Below, one piece after another: positions 25,465 to 35,263 of a stretch of 64,000 nucleotides of DNA. Position 1 is the stretch's first letter; each line of letters starts with the position of its first letter. Location of the stretch: positions 434,001 to 498,000 of the forward strand of contig JALHOW010000004.1 in assembly GCA_022842785.1 (NCBI GenBank), given 5' to 3'. A model generated the notes under the pieces. The model did no database searches, was not told the DNA's origin, and saw only the letters and a list, made by a program, of their open reading frames with translations. The position numbers were made by a program, and so were the translations under genes. Source of the DNA: Hyphomicrobiaceae bacterium. GTDB lineage: Bacteria; Pseudomonadota; Alphaproteobacteria; Rhizobiales; Hyphomicrobiaceae.

Positions 25465-28344
25465 CTATTCCGCCGCCTCGACCGCTGCAATGCGCCGGCT
25501 CGCCTGGGCAAAGGCCTCGTAGTCTTCCTGGTACTGCGTCGGGCCATTGGAGAGGCCGACCTGAACCGCCGTCACCTTGTACTCGGGACAGTTCGTCGCC
25601 CAGTCGGAGAAATCCGTGGTGATGACGTTCGCCTGCGTCATGGGGTGGTGGAAGGTCGTGTAGACGACGCCCGGCGCCACGCGATCCGTGATCAGAGCCC
25701 GCAGCGCCGTCTCTCCGGCGCGCGACTGAATGCGCACCCAGTCGCCTTCCTTGATGCCGCGCTGCTCGGCATCGTGCGGATGGATCTCGAGGCGATCCTC
25801 CTCGTGCCACATGACGTTGTCGGTGCGCCGCGTCTGCGCGCCGACATTGTACTGCGAGAGAATGCGGCCGGTGGTGAGCAACAGCGGGAAGCGTGGCCCC
25901 GTCCGCTCGTCCGTCGGCACATACTCGGTGAGCATGAACTTGCCCTTGCCGCGCGCGAAGGTCGTCGCATGCATGATCGGCGAGCCTTCGGGATTGGCGT
26001 CGTTGCAGGGCCACTGCACGGAGCCCATTTCCTCGATCTTCTTGAAGCTGACGTTCTTGAACGTCGGCGTCAGCGCTGCGATCTCGTCCATGATCTCGCT
26101 CGGATGCGCGTACTTCCAATCGAGCCCGAAGCCATGCGCGAGCAGCTGCGTGATCTCCCAATCGGCGTAGCCGTTGAGCGGCGTCATCACCTTGCGCACG
26201 AGCTGAATGCGCCGCTCGGCGTTCGTGAACGTGCCGTCCTTCTCGAGGAAGGTCGAGCCCGGCAGGAACACGTGCGCGTAGTTCGCGGTCTCATTGAGGA
26301 AGAGATCCTGGACGACCACGCATTCCATAGCGGCGAGGCCGGCTGAGACGTGCCGTGTATCCGGATCGGACTGCAGGATGTCCTCGCCCTGGATATAGAT
26401 CCCCTTGAACGTACCCTCGACCGCTGCGTCCAGCATGTTCGGGATACGCAGGCCCGGCTCGGGATTGAGCTTGGCGCCCCAGAATTCCTCGAACATGGTG
26501 CGCGTCGTGTCGTCCGAGATGTGGCGGTAGCCCGAGAGCTCATGCGGGAACGATCCCATATCGCACGCGCCCTGCACGTTGTTCTGCCCGCGCAGAGGGT
26601 TCACACCGACGCCGCGGCGGCCGAGATTTCCAGTGACCATGGCGAGGTTCGCGATCGCCATGACCGTCGTCGAGCCTTGGCTGTGCTCGGTGACGCCGAG
26701 TCCGTAGTAGATCGCGGCATTACCGCCCGTCGCATAGAGGCGCGCGGCAGCACGCAGCTCGGCGGGATCGACGCCCGTGAATTTCGCGACAGCTTCGGGC
26801 GAGTTACGCTCCTCGGAGACGAAAGCCGCCCATTCCTGGAAGTCGTCCAGCTCGCAACGCTCGCGGACGAATTTCTCGTTCACGAGACCTTCGGTGACGA
26901 TGACGTGCGCCATCGCGGTGAGCACCGCGACGTTCGTGCCGGGCAGCAATGGCAGATGGTGTGACGCCTCGATGTGGGCCGAGCGCACGAGATCGATACG
27001 GCGCGGATCGACGACGATCAGTTTGGCGCCTGCCCTGAGACGTTTCTTCATCCGGCTTGCGAACACGGGATGGGCGTCCGTCGGGTTCGCACCGATGACC
27101 AGCATGACATCAGAGTCTTCGACGGAATCGAAGTCCTGCGTTCCCGCCGACGTCCCGAAGGCTGTCCTCAAGCCATAACCTGTCGGTGAGTGGCAAACGC
27201 GCGCGCAAGTATCGACGTTGTTCACGCCGAAGCCAGCGCGGATCAGCTTCTGGACGAGGAACGTCTCCTCGTTCGTGCAACGCGACGAGGTGATGCCGCC
27301 AACGGCTTCGCGGCCGAACTGGTACTGGATGCGCTTGAATTCCGAGACCACGCGACCGATGGCCTCCTCCCACGTCGTCTCGCGCCAAGGATCGGTGATC
27401 TTGTCGCGCACCATCGGCTTCAGAATGCGCTCCTTGTGCGTGGCGTAGCCCCAGGCAAAGCGGCCCTTCACGCAAGAGTGCCCGCGGTTCGCCTTGCCGT
27501 CCTTGTAGGGGACCATGCGCACGACTTCCTCGCCGCGCATCTCCGCCTTGAAGGCGCAGCCGACGCCGCAATAAGCGCACGTCGTGACGACCGAGTGCTC
27601 GGGCTGGCCGATATCGATGAGCGACTTCTCGCTGAGCGTCGCCGTCGGGCAGGCCTGCACGCAGGCGCCACACGACACGCATTCGCTGTCGAGGAAATCT
27701 TCGGACATGCCGGGAGAAACACGACTCTCGAAACCGCGGCCGGCGATCGTCAGTGCGAACGTGCCCTGTACTTCTTCGCACGCGCGCACGCAACGATTGC
27801 AAACGATGCACTTCGATGGGTCGTACGTGAAATAGGGATTGGTCTCGTCCTTCGGCATCCAGGCGTCGTTCGCCGCGCCGTCCTTGGACTTCGCGAAGAC
27901 GTGGTTCGCGCCGTCGTAGCCATAGCGCACATCGCGCAGGCCGACCGCGCCGGCCATATCCTGCAGCTCGCAGTCGCCGTTCGCCGCGCAGGTGAGGCAG
28001 TCGAGCGGGTGATCCGAGATGTAGAGCTCCATCACACCGCGACGGAGCTGCTTGAGACGCGAATTCTGCGTGTGAACGACGAGGCCGTTCATGGCCGGCG
28101 TCGTACAGGAAGCGGGCGTACCGGCGCGGCCTTCGATCTCGACGAGACAGAGGCGGCACGAGCCGAAGGCTTCAACGCTGTCGGTCGCGCAGAGCTTCGG
28201 GATCTTCGTCCCGACTTCCATGGCCGCGCGCATGATCGACGTGCCCTCGGGCACGGTCACTTCGACGCCGTCGATGGTCAGTGTGACGGTCTTCTCGGAC
28301 TTGGACGCGGGCGTGCCGTAGTCGATTTCAGTGACGAGCGTCAT
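25465..28344 (-). CDS. fdsA: NAD-dependent formate dehydrogenase alpha subunit (molybdenum, Cys form)
   Basis: 959 residues from the ATG at 28344, which has GGAG 8 bases upstream; a GTG at 28353 is possible. Domains in order: a [2Fe-2S] ferredoxin domain (DSVEAFGSCRLCLVEIEGR) and a His-Cys [4Fe-4S] region as in NuoG. Then come two [4Fe-4S] sites (CIVCNRCVRACEE and CVSCGACVQACPT), a fourth cubane at CAYCGVGC, and the molybdopterin domains. The Mo ligand is Cys in CARVCHSPTG, not selenocysteine. The C-terminal Molydop_binding domain starts near LLLTTGRILSQYN. It oxidises formate to CO2 in the cytoplasm and passes electrons to FdsG/FdsB. Confidence 0.95.
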   Translation of the reverse strand: MTLVTEIDYGTPASKSEKTVTLTIDGVEVTVPEGTSIMRAAMEVGTKIPKLCATDSVEAFGSCRLCLVEIEGRAGTPASCTTPAMNGLVVHTQNSRLKQLRRGVMELYISDHPLDCLTCAANGDCELQDMAGAVGLRDVRYGYDGANHVFAKSKDGAANDAWMPKDETNPYFTYDPSKCIVCNRCVRACEEVQGTFALTIAGRGFESRVSPGMSEDFLDSECVSCGACVQACPTATLSEKSLIDIGQPEHSVVTTCAYCGVGCAFKAEMRGEEVVRMVPYKDGKANRGHSCVKGRFAWGYATHKERILKPMVRDKITDPWRETTWEEAIGRVVSEFKRIQYQFGREAVGGITSSRCTNEETFLVQKLIRAGFGVNNVDTCARVCHSPTGYGLRTAFGTSAGTQDFDSVEDSDVMLVIGANPTDAHPVFASRMKKRLRAGAKLIVVDPRRIDLVRSAHIEASHHLPLLPGTNVAVLTAMAHVIVTEGLVNEKFVRERCELDDFQEWAAFVSEERNSPEAVAKFTGVDPAELRAAARLYATGGNAAIYYGLGVTEHSQGSTTVMAIANLAMVTGNLGRRGVGVNPLRGQNNVQGACDMGSFPHELSGYRHISDDTTRTMFEEFWGAKLNPEPGLRIPNMLDAAVEGTFKGIYIQGEDILQSDPDTRHVSAGLAAMECVVVQDLFLNETANYAHVFLPGSTFLEKDGTFTNAERRIQLVRKVMTPLNGYADWEITQLLAHGFGLDWKYAHPSEIMDEIAALTPTFKNVSFKKIEEMGSVQWPCNDANPEGSPIMHATTFARGKGKFMLTEYVPTDERTGPRFPLLLTTGRILSQYNVGAQTRRTDNVMWHEEDRLEIHPHDAEQRGIKEGDWVRIQSRAGETALRALITDRVAPGVVYTTFHHPMTQANVITTDFSDWATNCPEYKVTAVQVGLSNGPTQYQEDYEAFAQASRRIAAVEAAE

Positions 28345-28349
28345 ATTGT

Positions 28350-29927
28350 TCACTCCGCTGCCTGCGGCAGGCGCTTGGCCCGACGGAAATCATCCGGGAA
28401 ATGCGTGAGCGCGCTCATAACGGGGTATGGAGTAAACCCGCCAAGTGCGCACAAGGATCCGAACTTCATGGTGTTGCAGAGGTCCGTGACGAGCGCGAGA
28501 TGATCCTCCGCGCCATCGCCGGCCATAATCTTGTCGATGGTCTCGACGCCGCGCGTCGAGCCAATGCGGCAGGGCGTGCACTTGCCGCAGCTCTCGATCG
28601 CGCAGAACTCGAATGCAAAACGCGCCTGCTTCGCCATATCGGCCGTGTCGTCGAATACGGTGATGCCGCCATGGCCGACAAGGCCGCCTTTTGCAGTGAA
28701 CGCTTCGTAGTCGAAAGGCGTGTCGAAGAGTGCGCGCGGAAAATACGCCCCAAGCGGCCCGCCGACCTGCACGGCCTTCACCGGGCGCCCACTGAACGTA
28801 CCGCCGCCGACGTCATCGACGAGTTCACCGAGCGTCATGCCGAAGGCCGTCTCGAAGAGGCCGCCGTGCTTAATGTTGCCCGCGAGCTGAATGGGCATAG
28901 TGCCGCGCGAACGCCCCATACCGAGATCGGCATAGACCTTGGCGCCTTCCGACAGGATGAAAGGCACCGCCGCCAGCGACAGCACGTTGTTGATGACTGT
29001 CGGTCGCCCGAAGAGACCCTTATGCGCGGGAAGCGGCGGCTTCGCGCGGACGATGCCACGCTTGCCTTCGAGGCTGTCGAGCAGCGCTGTCTCTTCGCCG
29101 CAGACATAGGCACCGGCGCCCGTGCGCACTTCGAGGTCGAAGGCTTGCTTGGATGCCGCAACATTCGCGCCGAGCAGCCCCGCCTTGCGCGCGAGCTGAA
29201 TAGCTTCTTTCAGCGTCGCAATGGCGTGCGGATATTCCGAACGAACGTAGATGTAGCCCTTGGTCGCGCCGACGGCGATGCCGGCGATCGTCATGCCCTC
29301 GATGAGCAGGAAGGGATCACCCTCCATGATCATGCGGTCGGCGAAGGTCGCGCTATCGCCCTCGTCGGCATTGCAGACGATGTACTTCTGATCGGCGGTA
29401 GTCTCGTGGACCGTTTTCCACTTGATGCCCGTGGGGAATCCCGCGCCACCGCGGCCACGCAAGCCCGACTTCGCCACGACATCGACAATGCCGGCACCGC
29501 CGAGAGCGAGTGCCTGCTCCAGGCCGACATAGCCACCGTGCGCGCGATAATCATCGAGCGAGAGCGGATCGATCACGCCGCAGCGGGTGAACGTGAGGCG
29601 CGTCTGGCGCGCGAAGAAACTGATCTGCTCGACAGGCCCCACGGATTTGCGATGCGTGGCGAGGCCTATCGAATGCCCATCGAGCAGGCCTGCGGCGACA
29701 AGCCCGGGAATGTCGTCCGGCTCGAGCGGTCCAAATCCGTGGCGCACGCCATGGCTCTCGACCTCCAGCAGCGGCTCGAGCCACATCATGCCGCGCGAAC
29801 CCGTGCGGACGATCTCGATGTTGCGGCCTGCAGCCTGAGCGGCTTTGGCGAGCGCGGCAGCGACGCCGTCCGCACCAACAGCGATTGCGGCCGCATCCCG
29901 TGGAATGAAGAAGCGGATGCTCGTCAT
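28350..29927 (-). CDS. fdsB: NAD-dependent formate dehydrogenase beta subunit (NuoF-like)
   Basis: 525 residues from the ATG at 29927. An N-terminal thioredoxin-like [2Fe-2S]-type domain precedes the NuoF core. That core has the FMN/NADH-binding GRGGAGFPTGIKWK, the SLBB domain, and the C-terminal [4Fe-4S] motif SCGKCTPCRIGSTRG. It carries the site where NAD+ is reduced. The start overlaps the fdsG stop by 4 bases (ATGA). The coding end (…GCGGAG TGA) also supplies the ribosome-binding site of fdsA. The in-frame extension up to 30155 lies over fdsG and is not real. Confidence 0.95.
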   Translation of the reverse strand: MTSIRFFIPRDAAAIAVGADGVAAALAKAAQAAGRNIEIVRTGSRGMMWLEPLLEVESHGVRHGFGPLEPDDIPGLVAAGLLDGHSIGLATHRKSVGPVEQISFFARQTRLTFTRCGVIDPLSLDDYRAHGGYVGLEQALALGGAGIVDVVAKSGLRGRGGAGFPTGIKWKTVHETTADQKYIVCNADEGDSATFADRMIMEGDPFLLIEGMTIAGIAVGATKGYIYVRSEYPHAIATLKEAIQLARKAGLLGANVAASKQAFDLEVRTGAGAYVCGEETALLDSLEGKRGIVRAKPPLPAHKGLFGRPTVINNVLSLAAVPFILSEGAKVYADLGMGRSRGTMPIQLAGNIKHGGLFETAFGMTLGELVDDVGGGTFSGRPVKAVQVGGPLGAYFPRALFDTPFDYEAFTAKGGLVGHGGITVFDDTADMAKQARFAFEFCAIESCGKCTPCRIGSTRGVETIDKIMAGDGAEDHLALVTDLCNTMKFGSLCALGGFTPYPVMSALTHFPDDFRRAKRLPQAAE

Positions 29928-30391
29928 GCCCCGGCCTCCTTGAGAAGTGCATCGAGGCGCTCGGGCGTCAGGCGACCAACGATCCGCCCATCCATCATGG
30001 CCGACGGGGCGGTCGCGCAGAGGCCGAGGCAGTAAATGGGCTCGAGTGTCACGCGACCGTCGGCGCTGGTTTCGCCGCAGGCGATGCCGAGGCGGCTCTC
30101 GGCACGCTCGACGAGGGTTTCGCATCCCATCGACTGGCAAGCCTCGGCGCGGCACAGCTTCAGTACGTGGCGACCGGCCGGCTTGGCGCGGAAGTCATGG
30201 TAGAAGGTGACGACGCCGTGGACTTCGGCGCGGGAGAGGTTGAGCGCTTGCGCCAGCGCAGGAACCACCGCCTCCGGCACGTAGCCAAGGGCTGACTGAA
30301 CATCGTGCAGGATCTCGAGCAGCTCATCAGGCCTATTCCCTCGCTCGGCGGCGATGGCCCGGGCCGTCTCCTCTGCGGTCGTCTCTGGCAT
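29924..30391 (-). CDS. fdsG: NAD-dependent formate dehydrogenase gamma subunit (NuoE-like)
   Basis: 155 residues from the ATG at 30391, with GAGAGG 8 bases upstream; the GTG at 30400 has the SD directly against it. The [2Fe-2S] ligands follow the NuoE pattern: Cys80, Cys85, Cys121 and Cys125 (CRAEACQSMG and CLGLCATAP). It transfers electrons between FdsA and FdsB in the cytoplasmic complex. It is the first gene of the fds operon, with a 198-base upstream region containing several dyads and a LysR gene beyond. Confidence 0.95.
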   Translation of the reverse strand: MPETTAEETARAIAAERGNRPDELLEILHDVQSALGYVPEAVVPALAQALNLSRAEVHGVVTFYHDFRAKPAGRHVLKLCRAEACQSMGCETLVERAESRLGIACGETSADGRVTLEPIYCLGLCATAPSAMMDGRIVGRLTPERLDALLKEAGA

Positions 30392-30431
30392 TAAGGGCAC
30401 CTCTCTCAGTGGCGCTCGATGCGCCTAAGCT

Positions 30432-30460
30432 ATTCATCCTAAGATAGAATTTCGGATGAA
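30432..30460 (-). promoter_or_regulatory. Dyad upstream of fdsG, candidate LysR site
   Basis: TTCATCC (30433-30439) and GGATGAA (30454-30460) are perfect 7-base arms 14 bases apart. An ATTC-N11-GAAT dyad (30432-30450) is nested inside. It lies 42-69 bases before the fdsG start, where a LysR activator could contact the promoter. No convincing -35/-10 was identified, so the role is inference. Confidence 0.4.
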
Positions 30461-30503
30461 CGCGTACGCGATGGCACCCTGGCACCGCGCACCTAAAATC
30501 ATT

Positions 30504-30557
30504 CCAGAAAGGCATTCTGGCCTGTCTTGGTATACCAATCCAATCGGTTGTTCCGAT
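30504..30557 (-). promoter_or_regulatory. Cluster of three dyads between the LysR gene and fdsG
   Basis: Three inverted repeats follow each other: CCAGAA-N5-TTCTGG (30504-30520), the perfect 12-base palindrome TTGGTATACCAA (30527-30538) and ATCGG-N5-CCGAT (30543-30557). They lie 113-166 bases upstream of fdsG, just after the LysR stop. They could be LysR recognition or activation sites, or a transcript end of the LysR gene. Confidence 0.45.
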
Positions 30558-30589
30558 GATTCAATCGGGGCGGCCGATGACCGACTGCT

Positions 30590-31504
30590 CTACTTCTTGC
30601 CGGTCCCTGCGGGCGCTGCCGCCTGGGCGGCGGACTCGAAGACTGCCAGCACGAGCGGCGAAACCGGGTCCCGATCCACCGCCACCAAGCCGACGCTGTG
30701 CTCGATCTCCGGCGACTTGAGCGGGACTGTGCGAATGTCCGACATGGGCCCGAGTATCTTCAGGAAGTACTCCGGCACGATGCTGGCGAGCCCCATGAGG
30801 TGAACGTTCGCATAGAGATTGATGACCGAATTGGTCTCGAGCCGGATGATGGGCGTGCTGTTGGCCGTGCGGAAGGCGCGGTCGATGATGCGCCGGTTCT
30901 GCATGTTCGGCGTCAGCAGGCAGAGCGGCTGCTTGGCCGCCTCCGCCCAGGTCACCGATGACTTGTCCGCAAGCGCATGGTCATCGCGCACGAGCAGGCA
31001 ATAGCGCTCCATGTAGATGGATTCCGCCCGCATGCCCTCGATCGGCTCGTTGTCGAGGTACGTGAGGCCGACATCGATCGCGAAATCCTCGAGATTGCGC
31101 AGGATTTCGACGGAACTCTGCGAGAGCACGGTCAGTTCGATGCCGCTGTGGCGATCCTGGATGGCCTTGGTGATGAGTGCCGCCATGGGGAGCGCGGACG
31201 GCACGACGCCGAGCGAAAGCCGCCCGACCAGCGCGCCCTTGGTGCCGCGCAGCGTCGAAATCTCCTGCTGCAACGAGCCCCAATTGTCGAGAATGGCGTG
31301 CGCCCACTTGAGCACGCGCTCGCCTTCAGCCGTCAGGCCATGAAAGCGCTGGCCACGCTCGACGATCGGCACGCCCAGTTCCTGCTCGAGCTGGCGAATG
31401 CGCCCTGAGAGCGTCGGCTGTGTGACGTTGCATGCCTTGGCGGCGCGCGTGAAATGCTTCTCACGCGCGAGGGCGGACAGGTACTGGAGCTGGCGGATAT
31501 CCAT
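30590..31504 (-). CDS. LysR-family regulator, probably of the fds operon
   Basis: 304 residues. The N-terminal winged helix-turn-helix is MDIRQLQYLSALAREKHFTR and ACNVTQPTLSGRIRQLEQEL. The effector domain begins about residue 90 (LSLGVVPSALPMAALITKA). Genes of this type lie beside fds operons in several Proteobacteria, where formate has been proposed as the effector. Here it is on the same strand, 198 bases before fdsG, instead of divergent. The last residues (AAQAAAPAGTGKK) are a loose tail. Whether its target is fds, the 5-oxoprolinase gene upstream, or itself is not settled by sequence. Confidence 0.85.
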   Translation of the reverse strand: MDIRQLQYLSALAREKHFTRAAKACNVTQPTLSGRIRQLEQELGVPIVERGQRFHGLTAEGERVLKWAHAILDNWGSLQQEISTLRGTKGALVGRLSLGVVPSALPMAALITKAIQDRHSGIELTVLSQSSVEILRNLEDFAIDVGLTYLDNEPIEGMRAESIYMERYCLLVRDDHALADKSSVTWAEAAKQPLCLLTPNMQNRRIIDRAFRTANSTPIIRLETNSVINLYANVHLMGLASIVPEYFLKILGPMSDIRTVPLKSPEIEHSVGLVAVDRDPVSPLVLAVFESAAQAAAPAGTGKK

Positions 31505-31577
31505 GGCCCCAGTATATCAACCCATTCTAAGGCTGGCACACCTCATGGCGCCCGTCCTCGGGGCAAGGTAAGCGCAC

Positions 31578-34500
31578 CTAATTCCGCCGCCCATACCCGC
31601 CGCCGGCTGGCGTCTCCATGTGATAGAGGTCGCCGGGTTGCATCTCCCGCCGGTCATTCCCTTCAAGATGCTCCTTCGTGCCGTCGACGCGCTCGACGAT
31701 ATCGACACCACGGGCGCCCGGCGCCCCGCCCGCGAGGCCGAACGGCGGCACCTTGCGCGATGAGCCCAGCGTGGTCACGGTCATGGCTTCGAGGAAGCGC
31801 ATCCGCCGGAGCGCGCCGTCACCACCGCGCGAGCGCCCAGCCCCGCCCGAACCGCGCCGGATGCTGAAAGCTTCGAGCCGCACCGGGAAACGCCACTCGA
31901 GAATTTCCGGATCGGTCATGCGCGTATTGGTCATGTGCGAGTGCACCGCGCTCGCGCCATCGAAGCCATCACCAGCGCCCGTGCCGCCGCAGATGGTCTC
32001 GTAATTCTGCAGGCGCGCGTTCCCCCACACGAAGTTGTTCATCGTCCCGTGCGAGCCGGCCAGCACGCCGAGCGCGCCGAAGAGCGCATTTGTCGCCGAC
32101 TGCGACACCTCGGTATTCCCCGCGATGACCGCCGCCGGATAGCGCGGATTGAGCATCGTACCTTCGGGCGTAATGATCGTGAGCGGCTTGAGGCAACCTT
32201 CGTTCAGCGGGATCTCGCTCTCCGAAAGCGTGCGGAAAACATAGAGCACGACGGCACGGCATACGGCGAGTGGGGCGTTATAGTTGAACTCGCTCTGCGC
32301 TGATGTCCCGGTGAAATCGATGGTTGCCGTGCGCGTCGCACGATCGACACGCACCGCGACATGGATCGCCGCACCGCTGTCCATGGGATAGTGGAACTCG
32401 CCGTCCTTGAGTGTATCGATGGCCTTGCGCACGGCCGCTTCGGCATTGTCCTGCACGTGGCGCATGTAGGCATCGACGACTTCTTGGCCGAACTGCTCGA
32501 CCATGCGCACGATCTCGCGCGCGCCTGTCTCGTTGGCAGCAATCTGCGCGCGCAGGTCCGCCATGTTCTGATCGATATTGCGGCAGGGATAGCGCCCCGA
32601 GGCGAGCAGCGCGCGCGTCTCCGCATCGCGCAGCCGCCCCTGATCGACCATCTTGAAGTTGTCGATGAGGACACCTTCCTCGTCGATATGGCGGCTGTCC
32701 GGCGGCGCTGAGCCTGGCGTCCTGCCGCCAATGTCCGCATGGTGACCGCGCGAGGCGACGATGAACAGAATGCGCGCGCCATCGCGGCTGAAGACCGGGG
32801 TCACGACCGTCACATCGGGGAGATGCGTGCCGCCGCGGTAGGGATTGTTCAGCATGATGCTGTCACCCGGCTTCAGGTTGCCGGCATTGAGACGCAGCAC
32901 CGTGCGCACGGCTTCGCCCATGGAACCGAGATGCACCGGCACGTGCGGCGCATTGGCGACGAGATTGCCTTCGGGATCGAAGAGCGCGCAGGAGAAATCG
33001 AGGCGCTCCTTGATATTCACCGAGTAGGCGGTGTTTTCGAGCGTCGCGCCCATCTGCTCGGCGATCGACATGAAGAGGTTGTTGAACACCTCGAGCATGA
33101 TCGGATCGGCCTCGGTGCCGAGCTGCTCGCGTCGAGCTTGCGCTGCCGTGCGTGTGAGCACGAGATGGCCGAGGTTAGTGATCGCCGCGGCCCAGCCCTC
33201 TTCGACGACGTTCGTGCCTGTCGGCTCGATGATGATCGCGGGGCCTTCGATCGTATCACCGGGATCGAGCTTGGCGCGGTCATAAAGCGACGTCTCGGCC
33301 CAGCCGGCGCGCGTGTGCATCCGCACTTGTGCGATCGCGCGCACGTCTGCTTTGTCGCTCGCCGCAAGGGTCCGCTCGACGATCGCATCGCTGGCACCGA
33401 TGGCCTCCAGCGCCACGGCTTCGACGATAAGATCATCGCTCTCGACAGCAAAGCCGAAGCGCGCGCGATGGACCTCCGCGAATCTCTGGCGGAGTTCGTC
33501 CTCGGTCCCGAACTCGACGGCCAATGGCTGATGTGCACCCTCATAGCGGACGTGCACACGCCGCTCGATCCTGATCCGCTCGCGCGCGATGTCCTGTCCG
33601 AGCACTTCATCGACGGCGGTCGCCTCGAGTTCGGCGAGCGCGTCGGAAATGGCCGCGGCCGATCCTTTCAAAGGTCGCTCCACCTGGCGTTCGCGCAGCG
33701 CCCGCACTTCGGCGAGTCCCATGCCATAGGCCGAAAGCACGCCCGCATAGGGATGCAGCAACACGCGCGTGATCCCGAGCACATCCGCGATGGCGCAGGC
33801 GTGCTGGCCACCGGCACCACCGAAGCAGTTGAGCGTGTAACGCGTCACGTCGTAGCCGCGTTGCACCGAGATCTTCTTGATCGCATTGGCCATGTTCTCG
33901 ACGGCAATGCGCAGGAAGCCTTCCGCGACTTCCTCGGGCGAATAGGACGTGCCGCTCGTCTTGTTGATCTCGGCCGTCATGCGCGCGAAGGCGGAGCGTG
34001 CCGCCTCCACATCGAGCGGCTCGTCACCACCAGGGCCGAACACGCTCGGGAAATGATCCGGCTGGATCTTGCCGAGCAGGACATTGCAGTCAGTAACGGC
34101 CAGGGGACCGCCGCGCCGATAGCAGGCGGGGCCCGGATTGGCGCCCGCGCTCTCAGGCCCAACCTGGAAGCGGCCGTCCTCAAACTTCAGGATGGAGCCG
34201 CCACCCGCCGCGATCGTGTGAATGTGCATCATGGGCGCACGCATGCGCACGCCCGCAACTTCCGTCTCGAAGGAGCGTTCGTACTGTCCGTCGAAGTGCG
34301 TGACGTCGGTCGACGTGCCGCCCATATCGAAGCCGATGAGCTTGTCGAAACCGGCCATGGTGCCGGTCCTGACCATCCCGACGACTCCGCCGGCAGGTCC
34401 CGAGAGGATGGAATCCTTGCCCTGAAAAAGGGCGGCATCGATCAACCCGCCGTTCGACTGCATGAACTGAAGACGTCGGCAACCGCCGCGATCGGCGCCA

Positions 34501-35180
34501 AGCTCGTCGCGCACCTGATCGACGTAACGCCGCAGCACCGGCGAGAGATACGCATCGGCGACAGCCGTATCGCCGCGTGAGACGAGCTTGATCAGTGGGC
34601 TCGCGAGATGGCTCGGCGAAACTTGGGTGAAACCGATCTCCCGTGCGATCTCGGCGACACGCTGCTCGTGCGCGGGATAGCGATAGGAATGCATGAACGC
34701 GATCGCGACTGCGCGGATGCCAGCGGCGTAAGCATCTTCCAGCGCGGTGCGCGCAGTCGTCTCATCCAGGGGACGGACGACCTCGCCGCGCGCCCCCATG
34801 CGCTCGTCGACTTCGCCAACGCGTGTGTAGAGCACTTCCGGCAGCCGGATATGCAGATCGAAGAGGCGCGGACGGCTCTGGTAGCCGATGCGCAGAAGAT
34901 CGGCGAAACCGCTGGTGATCAGCAGGAGCGTCGGATCGCCCTTGCGCTCGAGCAGCGCGTTGGTCGCAACTGTCGTGCCCATGCGCACGGTATCGATGAC
35001 GCCCGGCGGGATCGGCTCGCCAGTCTTCAGCCCGAGCAGATCACGGATACCCTGCACGGCGGCATCGCGATAACGCTCGGGGTTCTCCGAGAGAACCTTG
35101 TGACAAAGGATCTCGCCGTCGGGCCGGCGCGCGACGACGTCGGTGAACGTGCCACCGCGATCAATCCAGAACTGCCACAT
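31578..35180 (-). CDS. Fused hydantoinase A/B, probable ATP-dependent 5-oxoprolinase
   Basis: 1200 residues from the ATG at 35180 (GAGAGG 8 bases upstream; another ATG is 6 bases earlier). The N-terminal half is HyuA-like. It has an ASKHA-type nucleotide fold, shown by [19 protein letters not shown] near the start and [18 protein letters not shown] about residue 290. The C-terminal half from about residue 700 is HyuB-like ([37 protein letters not shown]). A single A-B chain of this length is the layout of 5-oxoprolinases (OPLAH/OXP1), which open 5-oxoproline to glutamate with ATP. N-methylhydantoinases and acetone carboxylase subunits are usually split. The DUF1445 and TRAP genes on the same strand support pyroglutamate use. 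Confidence 0.85.
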   Translation of the reverse strand: MWQFWIDRGGTFTDVVARRPDGEILCHKVLSENPERYRDAAVQGIRDLLGLKTGEPIPPGVIDTVRMGTTVATNALLERKGDPTLLLITSGFADLLRIGYQSRPRLFDLHIRLPEVLYTRVGEVDERMGARGEVVRPLDETTARTALEDAYAAGIRAVAIAFMHSYRYPAHEQRVAEIAREIGFTQVSPSHLASPLIKLVSRGDTAVADAYLSPVLRRYVDQVRDELGADRGGCRRLQFMQSNGGLIDAALFQGKDSILSGPAGGVVGMVRTGTMAGFDKLIGFDMGGTSTDVTHFDGQYERSFETEVAGVRMRAPMMHIHTIAAGGGSILKFEDGRFQVGPESAGANPGPACYRRGGPLAVTDCNVLLGKIQPDHFPSVFGPGGDEPLDVEAARSAFARMTAEINKTSGTSYSPEEVAEGFLRIAVENMANAIKKISVQRGYDVTRYTLNCFGGAGGQHACAIADVLGITRVLLHPYAGVLSAYGMGLAEVRALRERQVERPLKGSAAAISDALAELEATAVDEVLGQDIARERIRIERRVHVRYEGAHQPLAVEFGTEDELRQRFAEVHRARFGFAVESDDLIVEAVALEAIGASDAIVERTLAASDKADVRAIAQVRMHTRAGWAETSLYDRAKLDPGDTIEGPAIIIEPTGTNVVEEGWAAAITNLGHLVLTRTAAQARREQLGTEADPIMLEVFNNLFMSIAEQMGATLENTAYSVNIKERLDFSCALFDPEGNLVANAPHVPVHLGSMGEAVRTVLRLNAGNLKPGDSIMLNNPYRGGTHLPDVTVVTPVFSRDGARILFIVASRGHHADIGGRTPGSAPPDSRHIDEEGVLIDNFKMVDQGRLRDAETRALLASGRYPCRNIDQNMADLRAQIAANETGAREIVRMVEQFGQEVVDAYMRHVQDNAEAAVRKAIDTLKDGEFHYPMDSGAAIHVAVRVDRATRTATIDFTGTSAQSEFNYNAPLAVCRAVVLYVFRTLSESEIPLNEGCLKPLTIITPEGTMLNPRYPAAVIAGNTEVSQSATNALFGALGVLAGSHGTMNNFVWGNARLQNYETICGGTGAGDGFDGASAVHSHMTNTRMTDPEILEWRFPVRLEAFSIRRGSGGAGRSRGGDGALRRMRFLEAMTVTTLGSSRKVPPFGLAGGAPGARGVDIVERVDGTKEHLEGNDRREMQPGDLYHMETPAGGGYGRRN

Positions 35181-35200
35181 AACCATAACCTCTCAAGCCA

Positions 35201-35262
35201 ACGCCCGCATCGATCCGATGCGGGCGTTGTGTTCTAACATTCCGCGCAAGCTTTTGCGCGGG
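35201..35262 (-). other. Two hairpins between dctM and the oxoprolinase gene
   Basis: ACGCCCGCAT / ATGCGGGCGT (35201-35210 and 35218-35227) forms a perfect 10-base stem. CCGCGCAA / TTGCGCGG (35242-35249 and 35254-35261) forms an 8-base stem right after the dctM stop. Neither has a T-run. They may slow or process the transcript between the transporter and the enzyme gene. Confidence 0.5.
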
Positions 35263-35263
35263 A

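Noticed and set aside
25465..28344. Selenocysteine formate dehydrogenase
   Set aside because: The molybdenum ligand position encodes Cys (CHSPTG) and there is no in-frame TGA.
28401..30035. A 544-codon open frame on the plus strand
   Set aside because: Antisense to fdsB and part of fdsG, which have clear motifs. The composition is that of a shadow frame.
32739..34580. A 613-codon open frame on the plus strand
   Set aside because: It is antisense to the oxoprolinase/hydantoinase gene. The translation is rich in Arg/His/Asp without any recognisable motif. Long shadow frames are expected in GC-rich DNA.
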